The notes beneath the pieces are model-generated. The model was not told where the DNA came from, made no database searches, and saw only the letters and a list, made by a program, of their open reading frames with translations. A program made the position numbers and the translations under genes. Positions 32,495 to 37,242 of a DNA stretch of 37,242 bases are shown one piece after another. How positions within the stretch are numbered: the first letter of the stretch is position 1; each line of letters starts with the position of its first letter. Location of the stretch: NCBI GenBank assembly GCA_030426145.1, contig JAUHZF010000043.1, positions 1 through 37,242 of the forward strand, in the 5' to 3' direction. The DNA is from Polyangia bacterium. Lineage in GTDB: Bacteria > Myxococcota_A > Polyangia > Polyangiales > Polyangiaceae.

Positions 32495-34537
32495 ATGAGC
32501 GGCAGCCACTTCGTGGCCGACCTCGCGACTGTGCTCGGGGTGGGCGCGGTCACGAGCGTGCTCGCACGCCTGGCCAAACAGTCGTCGATCCTCGGCTACC
32601 TCACGGCTGGTCTCATCGTCGGGCCCTACCTTCCGGTACCCATCTTCGCGGACGAGGGGCGCGTTGCGGCGATGGCTGAGTTCGGCGTGGTGCTCGTCAT
32701 GTTCAGCATCGGGCTGGAGTTTCGCCTCTCCAAGTTGGCCCGCGTTCTGCCGACCAGTGGTTTCTCGGGGTTGGTGCAAATCGCAGCCCTCCTGTGGGGC
32801 GGCGCATCGCTCGGGATCGCCCTCGGGTGGAATTCGGTGGAGGCCCTCTTTCTCGGCGGCGCGATCTGCATCTCGAGCACCATGGTCGTAACGAGCGCCT
32901 TCGCCCAGCGCCCCCCCGAAGACGACGTGCGGGACCACATCCTCGGGATCCTCGTCTTTCAGGATGTGGCCGCCATCGCGTTGATGGCCGCCATGACGGC
33001 CGTTGCTGCGGGAGGGGAGCTCACGGTCGGGGAGATGGGCCGCACCCTCGGCATGCTTGGTCTCACGCTGCTGGCCATGATCGCCGGTGGGCTCCTGCTC
33101 GTACCCCCTCTCGTGCGTGCCGTCGCCAGACTCGAGAGCCCAGAGACCAGCACCGTGGCCGCTACGGGTCTGTGCTTCGCGATGGCGCTGCTTGCCGAAC
33201 ATGCCGGCTACAGCGTTGCGCTCGGGGCGTTCATCGCGGGGATCTTGGTTGCAGAGTCGGGGCGGGGGCACCCCACCGAGCATCGCATCGCGCCCATTCG
33301 TGACATGTTCGCCGCGATCTTCTTCGTCTCGGTCGGGATGACCGTCGACCCGCGGCTCGCGCTCGAGCACCTGCCGACATCCCTCGTGGTGACCCTCTTC
33401 GTCCTGGTCGCCCAGGTCGCGAGCGTCACGCTGGGCGGTGTGCTCTCGGGCAATGGCGTTCGTCGGTCGCTGTCGGCGGGGCTCGCCCTGGGGCAGATCG
33501 GCGAGTTCGCGTTCATCATCGGCGGGATCGGACTCGCGGCGGGCGTGGCGCGCCCAGAGCTTCAGCCCATCTTGGTGACGGTGGCGGTGCTCACATCGTT
33601 CACCACGCCCCTCGCGCTGGGGCTAGCCCCACGCGCCGTCAGCTGGCTGGATCGCACCATCCCTGGTCCCACCCGTCGCTTCCTGAGTCTCTACGAGGAG
33701 TGGGTCGAGCGTTTCGTGGTCGGGGGGAGCGCGCCCGGTCCCATCCGCCGTGCGCTCCGGGCCATCATCCTCGACGGCACGGTCTTGATCGTGCTTGCGG
33801 CGCTGCTCGCGTACGGTTTTGGCCGTGCCGAGGCCTGGCTCGTCGAGCACGGCGGCGCGCTCGGCGAGCGGGCAAATGCAGTGGTCGTGGCCGGTGCTCT
33901 GTTGGTGGCGCTACCCTTCGCGGTGGGCTTGGTGCGCAACAGCGTCGCCCTCGGGCGCCTCGCGGAGAAGACTTTGGTTCCTCCTGGGGCGCCGGTGCGC
34001 CCCGCCGTGGGGCGCGCGATGCGGACCATGGTCTATGCCTGCATCGGGGTGGGGCTCGTGTTGCCATCGATGGCGGTGCTGCGACCCGTTTTTGCGCGTC
34101 CCGCGGTCGGGCTCGTCGCGGTGCTTCTCGCGAGCCTTGCGGTCGTCGTCGTGTGGCGCAGTCGTCAGGGCCTCGAAGGGGACTTTCTCTCGGGGGCGCA
34201 GCGCATCGCTCGTGCGCTGGCGCCCGCCGAAGGTCCTTCGGAGCCAGGGCCGGCTGAGAGCACCCGCCTGTCCAACCCGGCCTTGCTGCCAGGCCTCGAT
34301 GCGGTCGCACGAGTCGAGCTCGGTGCGAAGAGCCAGGCGGTGGGCCAGACGCTGGCCGACATCGATCTGCGGGCGCGTACGGGAGCGACGGTGGTCGCCA
34401 TCTATCGGTCGGGGGATCGCGTCGTGCTCCCGACGGGTCGCGAGGAGCTCGGCGCCGGAGACGTTCTCGCCATCACCGGGACGGCGTCGGCGCTCGAGGC
34501 GGCGACGCGCGTCCTTCTGCGCGGCGGCGATCAGTAG
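32495..34537 (+). CDS. CPA2/KefB-type cation:proton antiporter with C-terminal TrkA-C domain
   Basis: 680 residues from the ATG at 32495; the frame is open upstream but without a sensible start. The CPA2 antiporter domain (about 1-390) has family signatures: LGYLTAGLIVGPYLP, FGVVLVMFSIGLEF, LGILVFQDVAAIALM, GAFIAGILVAES and FFVSVGMTVDP. A second hydrophobic region (about 420-555, roughly four more helices) is not typical of KefB/KefC. Residues about 606-678 look like a TrkA-C (RCK_C) ligand domain (AVGQTLADIDLRARTGATVVAI, LGAGDVLAITG). No TrkA-N Rossmann domain is present. It likely exchanges K+ or Na+ for H+. No SD is seen. The stop overlaps the convergent DUF3124 gene by 7 bp. Confidence 0.9.
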   Translation: MSGSHFVADLATVLGVGAVTSVLARLAKQSSILGYLTAGLIVGPYLPVPIFADEGRVAAMAEFGVVLVMFSIGLEFRLSKLARVLPTSGFSGLVQIAALLWGGASLGIALGWNSVEALFLGGAICISSTMVVTSAFAQRPPEDDVRDHILGILVFQDVAAIALMAAMTAVAAGGELTVGEMGRTLGMLGLTLLAMIAGGLLLVPPLVRAVARLESPETSTVAATGLCFAMALLAEHAGYSVALGAFIAGILVAESGRGHPTEHRIAPIRDMFAAIFFVSVGMTVDPRLALEHLPTSLVVTLFVLVAQVASVTLGGVLSGNGVRRSLSAGLALGQIGEFAFIIGGIGLAAGVARPELQPILVTVAVLTSFTTPLALGLAPRAVSWLDRTIPGPTRRFLSLYEEWVERFVVGGSAPGPIRRALRAIILDGTVLIVLAALLAYGFGRAEAWLVEHGGALGERANAVVVAGALLVALPFAVGLVRNSVALGRLAEKTLVPPGAPVRPAVGRAMRTMVYACIGVGLVLPSMAVLRPVFARPAVGLVAVLLASLAVVVVWRSRQGLEGDFLSGAQRIARALAPAEGPSEPGPAESTRLSNPALLPGLDAVARVELGAKSQAVGQTLADIDLRARTGATVVAIYRSGDRVVLPTGREELGAGDVLAITGTASALEAATRVLLRGGDQ

Positions 34538-35148
34538 CCGTCGAACGCGGGCTCGGGCGTCGGAGCGGGGGAGGGTGCGCTCCCAGACGCCGCCGCGGGG
34601 GCGATGCCCTCGGGAATGTCGGGGCGCGCCGGCAGCTCGACCCCGCGGGAGCTGAACGTCGAGTAGCCTGCTCCGATGAAGCCGACCATCACGGCTTCGG
34701 TCAGCAGGGCGTGGGCGTCGGAAGGCCCTTCCCAATAGACCAGGAAGTTGGCACCCGAGCCGCCGGCGTCGTCGTTGCTCTCGACGAAGAACTCGGCGGT
34801 CTCGAGCGGGGCCAACGTTTGCGGGGTCGACAGGTAGCTGCGCACACGGTGTCCCGAGGTGTCGAAGTAGTCCACGTGGGTCAGCTTCACCGAGGCCGTG
34901 GGGTCGACGTTGCGCACGCTCAGCGTGATCGAATAGAGCGTGGGCTTGTTTCGCGAGGTGCGCAGGTGCGAGTAGGCCGGGACGTAGACCGTGCGCTTAC
35001 GGTTGGCTCCTCGCGTCGGGGGCGAGCTCGGCGGCGACGTCGTGGCTGAGGCCACGGCGCTCGATGCCGGCCGTGGTGCCGGGGACTCTTGCCCGCACCC
35101 CGCGAGCACGATGAGGAGGCAGGGCCAGACGAGGGGACGTGCGAACAT
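34531..35148 (-). CDS. DUF3124 lipoprotein
   Basis: 205 residues with a lipoprotein signal (VLAGC, Cys18) and a Ser/Pro/Thr linker. The core matches DUF3124: VYVPAYSHLR, YSITLSVRNVDPTASVKLTHVDYFDTSGHRVRSY, TLAPLETAEFFVE, GGSGANFLVYWEG and EAVMVGFIG. The family has no known function. A Pro/Ala-rich tail follows the domain. It lies 42 bp after another lipoprotein gene on the same strand, so they may be co-transcribed, and its 3' end overlaps the antiporter gene by 7 bp on the opposite strand. Confidence 0.88.
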   Translation of the reverse strand: MFARPLVWPCLLIVLAGCGQESPAPRPASSAVASATTSPPSSPPTRGANRKRTVYVPAYSHLRTSRNKPTLYSITLSVRNVDPTASVKLTHVDYFDTSGHRVRSYLSTPQTLAPLETAEFFVESNDDAGGSGANFLVYWEGPSDAHALLTEAVMVGFIGAGYSTFSSRGVELPARPDIPEGIAPAAASGSAPSPAPTPEPAFDGY

Positions 35149-35190
35149 GGGCGTCGAGTGTGATTGAGGTGGCCTGCGTCGACAACGTCC

Positions 35191-35751
35191 CTACTCACGC
35201 TTGTCGACTACGGTGAGGGTGTTGACCTTCACCGGGTAGTCGACGAGCGGGTAGGCACCGGTCGCGCCGTTACCCCACGTGGGAAAGGGACCGCGCGGCG
35301 GGTCGTCGACCTCGGCGAAGATCTTCCACGTCCCTGCGGTGGGAAAGGTGAGCGAGAGCTGCTGGTACGAGCCAGCCAAGGGGCGGATCTGCTGGAAGAG
35401 ACTCAGCACGTAGGGGTCCGCGTCGCTGGGACCAGGCAGGATGAAGACGTCGTCCCAGCCGGCGATGAAGGCCACGTCTTCGGCATCGAGCGCGGGGTCG
35501 AAGCGCAGCATCATGCCCTCGGGGTTCTGGTAGCGACCGGCGTCCGAGATGCCGGGGGTGCGCCGCGCTTGCAGGGCGAGCTCGGTGAGGCCGTCGGCAT
35601 CGGCGCTGGGCAGTCGCTCGAACACCGCGCGTAGCAGCGCCGTGGTGTCGGCGTAGCCACCCGTGGCGGTCAGCTGTGGTGGCTCGGTGAAGCCTCCGCA
35701 GCCGAGGGCGCTCGTGGCGCTCAAGCCGACGAGAAGGACGTTCCGGAACAT
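35191..35751 (-). CDS. Hypothetical lipoprotein
   Basis: 186 residues with a lipoprotein signal ending ATSALGC (Cys18). The middle (about 75-140) has GMMLRFDPALDAEDVAFIAGWDDVF; the end has a beta-rich stretch, TFPTAGTWKIFAEVDD. Neither gives a recognised domain. It is upstream of the DUF3124 gene and divergent from the small secreted protein at 35881, across a 129-bp spacer. Function unknown. Confidence 0.78.
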   Translation of the reverse strand: MFRNVLLVGLSATSALGCGGFTEPPQLTATGGYADTTALLRAVFERLPSADADGLTELALQARRTPGISDAGRYQNPEGMMLRFDPALDAEDVAFIAGWDDVFILPGPSDADPYVLSLFQQIRPLAGSYQQLSLTFPTAGTWKIFAEVDDPPRGPFPTWGNGATGAYPLVDYPVKVNTLTVVDKRE

Positions 35752-35880
35752 GGGGAAGAGCTTAGCGCGTCACCCGGTGCAGGCCCGGGACCACTTTCTG
35801 CACGCGCAGGCCACTTTTTTTGCGCCACCCCCGGATCGGCCGCGTTGACCCTGCAGAACCCCAAACAAGGAGTCACAAAC

Positions 35881-36168
35881 ATGCATCGCACCACCATCTA
35901 CGCCCTCGCCCTCGCCCTCGGTTTCATCGCTGCCACCCCCGCCCCCGCCGCTGCCTGCGGAGGCGCCTACGGCGAAGTCTCGGAGGAGATGCGCGCCTCC
36001 GATCCGGTATGGCTCCTGCTGGAGAAGCGGGACGTCGCCAAGCACGTGAAGCAGCTCGAGATGACCCTCGATGGCGACCGTGGCCGCGCGACCGTACGCT
36101 TCGCGAACGAGCATCGGCTCGTCGTCGCCGTGGTCAAGCGAGATGGCCGCTGGCACGTGGCCAGCTGA
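35881..36168 (+). CDS. Small secreted protein
   Basis: 95 residues. The ATG at 35881 has a good SD (AAGGAG, about 9 nt upstream), preferred over an in-frame ATG 12 codons earlier. The signal peptide is IYALALALGFIAATPAPAAA, then CGGAYGEVSEEMRASDP, a CGG start also seen in DUF2330-type proteins. The rest (about 45-95) is a short alpha/beta-like region ending RLVVAVVKRDGRWHVAS. The Cys right after the Ala-rich end could be lipidated or disulfide-bonded; the lipobox AAAC is poor. Function unknown. Confidence 0.75.
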   Translation: MHRTTIYALALALGFIAATPAPAAACGGAYGEVSEEMRASDPVWLLLEKRDVAKHVKQLEMTLDGDRGRATVRFANEHRLVVAVVKRDGRWHVAS

Positions 36169-36206
36169 GCCGGCGACGGGCACGCCTACGGGCTCAGCCT
36201 CCGAGC

Positions 36207-36857
36207 TCAGCCTCCGAGCGCGGCGCGGTAGGCGCGGATGGCCTGAGCGGTGGTCGGGGCTTCGAGGAAGCGCATGAGCTGTTTCAGGTCGATCCCGGCC
36301 AGGACCCGACTCTCGTCGATCCCCACGTACTGGAGGGTGTCGTCATCCAGCCACCAGGTGGTGATGATGCCCTTGCGCCAGATCCACACCTCGCGCACGC
36401 GGAGCAGCCGGTAGATCTCGAGCTTGTCGAGCCCGCCCGAGGTCCAGATCACCTCGATGGCGAGGTCGGGCCGACCGGTGCCGTCATCCTCGTCCGTCAT
36501 GGGTGACCACGTGGGGTCGACGGACTGGATGAGGTAACACTCGTCCGGCTCGGCTCCGCGCTCGAGCTGCGCGTCCTTCAGCGTCCACGAACCCACGGTC
36601 TCGAAGTCGATGTCGCGTTCGAGGCAATAGGCCTCGACGAGGCGCCCGAGCCTCGACTTGAGCCCTTCGTGGTTCTTCGAGGGACTCATGATCTCGATGA
36701 CCTCGCCGTCGAAGCAAATCCGCGGGGCAGACCTGTCGCCGCGCATCTCGAGAACGCGCTCGTAGTCGTCCCAGCTGCCGCGGAGATGAACGAAGTGGTC
36801 CTCACGGGGCCGGTCGTCGCGTTCGTAGACGCTGGGCGCCTCGGTCATGGCCGTCAT
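36207..36857 (-). CDS. Uma2/DUF820-family PD-(D/E)XK-like protein
   Basis: 216 residues; ATGs at residues 1 and 4 are both possible. The Uma2 pattern is clear: DGEVIEIMSPSKNHEGLKSRLGRLVE, ERGAEPDECYLIQ (Asp105), RPDLAIEVIWTSGGLDKLEIY (Asp131, Glu135, Lys145), then VREVWIWR. This family has a PD-(D/E)XK nuclease-like fold, is common in multicellular or large-genome bacteria, and has no proven biological role. It is probably cytoplasmic. No toxin, antitoxin or CRISPR gene is next to it. Confidence 0.88.
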   Translation of the reverse strand: MTAMTEAPSVYERDDRPREDHFVHLRGSWDDYERVLEMRGDRSAPRICFDGEVIEIMSPSKNHEGLKSRLGRLVEAYCLERDIDFETVGSWTLKDAQLERGAEPDECYLIQSVDPTWSPMTDEDDGTGRPDLAIEVIWTSGGLDKLEIYRLLRVREVWIWRKGIITTWWLDDDTLQYVGIDESRVLAGIDLKQLMRFLEAPTTAQAIRAYRAALGG

Positions 36858-36921
36858 GGTACCGCATCGTCCCCACGCCGCCCCGCCCGAGAAGCCCTCG
36901 GGCGAGGCGGCATGTCCGCAC

Positions 36922-37242
36922 CTACAGGACGGCCTCGCGGCTCGGCAGCTCGCTCTTGGGGCGAGAGGTGATGGCGATCGCGGGCTCCTCGCGGAAGTCG
37001 CCCGCGGTCATCCCCCCCGTCCGCCGACGCGGGCCGCCCGCGAGCATGATCTCGCGCGCCTTCACCTCGGTGTAGGACCTGTTGTTGCCGTTGTCGTCCT
37101 CGTACGTGTGGGTCTCGAGGCGGCCCTCGACCACGATGCGGTCACCCTTGCTGAGGATGCGCGCAAGGCCTTCGGCGCCGTTTCCCCAATAGGAGACGTT
37201 GTGCCACTGGGTGTACTCCTGCAGCACCTCGTTCTTGTCGCG
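36922..37242 (-). CDS. ssb: Single-stranded DNA-binding protein (5' end off window)
   Basis: The C-terminal part (about 106 residues) of an SSB. The frame is open to the window edge, so the start is missing. The OB-fold pattern is good: YTQWHNVSYWGNGAEGLARILSKGDRIVVEGRLETHTYEDDNG and SYTEVKAREIMLAGG. SSB coats single-stranded DNA in replication, repair and recombination. The tail is short and ends RPKSELPSREAVL, without the acidic DDDIPF-like tip that recruits partner proteins. It may be a secondary paralogue rather than the main SSB. Confidence 0.85.
   Translation of the reverse strand, partial: RDKNEVLQEYTQWHNVSYWGNGAEGLARILSKGDRIVVEGRLETHTYEDDNGNNRSYTEVKAREIMLAGGPRRRTGGMTAGDFREEPAIAITSRPKSELPSREAVL

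Overview
The window is GC-rich, uses strongly GC-biased third codon positions and is densely packed. It carries an unusual number of secreted lipoproteins, many Cys-rich or Gly-linked. Together with DUF2330/MopE-type surface proteins, a Ser/Thr kinase, PilZ and GGDEF signalling and an RRM RNA-binding protein, this points to a myxobacterium-like member of the Myxococcota (Polyangia/Sandaracinus-like by gene content). That placement is inference; no rRNA or tRNA gene is present to confirm it.

Layout. 1-2037 (-): edge-truncated DUF2330 surface protein with an Asp/Cys/Gly repeat tail. 2038-2346: divergent intergenic region filled by a composite simple-sequence repeat. 2347-5812 (+): alpha/beta hydrolase, membrane-anchored VWA protein and a double glutaredoxin-like protein. 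5816-10599 (-): two Cys-rich lipoproteins, a Sel1/TPR lipoprotein and an AI-2E family permease. 10685-13652 (+): TlpA-type thioredoxin, a HAMP-GGDEF diguanylate cyclase and a Tat-exported PhnD-like binding lipoprotein. 13746-14528 (-): membrane protein with a very acidic N-terminus. 14615-15625 (+): FabH-like protein that has lost the catalytic Cys and His. 15628-21517 (-): small conserved protein, Mfd, NUDIX hydrolase, a second copy of the composite repeat, and a Ser/Thr kinase. 21653-23581 (+): PilZ-TM-AMIN protein. 23653-27449 (-): beta-propeller lipoprotein, duplicated tetraheme di-heme-oxidoreductase-type protein and DUF192 lipoprotein. 27518-31422 (-): lipoprotein, four-CBS protein, M28 peptidase lipoprotein and Leu/Glu-type amino-acid dehydrogenase. 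31771-34537 (+): RRM protein with a structured leader, then a CPA2 cation/proton antiporter. 34531-35751 (-): two lipoproteins, one DUF3124. 35881-36168 (+): small secreted protein. 36207-37242 (-): Uma2-type protein and an edge-truncated SSB.

Themes. There are two c-di-GMP elements: a cyclase paired with a periplasmic binding protein, and a PilZ protein whose far end is a peptidoglycan-type AMIN domain in the periplasm. There are two thiol-redox elements, TlpA and the double glutaredoxin. A c-type cytochrome operon is tightly coupled through a GTGA overlap. Several start codons were moved from the longest possible ORF because upstream neighbours, Shine-Dalgarno (SD) sequences, lipoboxes or stop/start overlaps support a shorter form. 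The items most worth following up are the FabH-like pseudoenzyme, the two composite repeat loci, the DUF2330 Asp/Cys repeats, the PilZ-TM-AMIN protein and the RRM leader.
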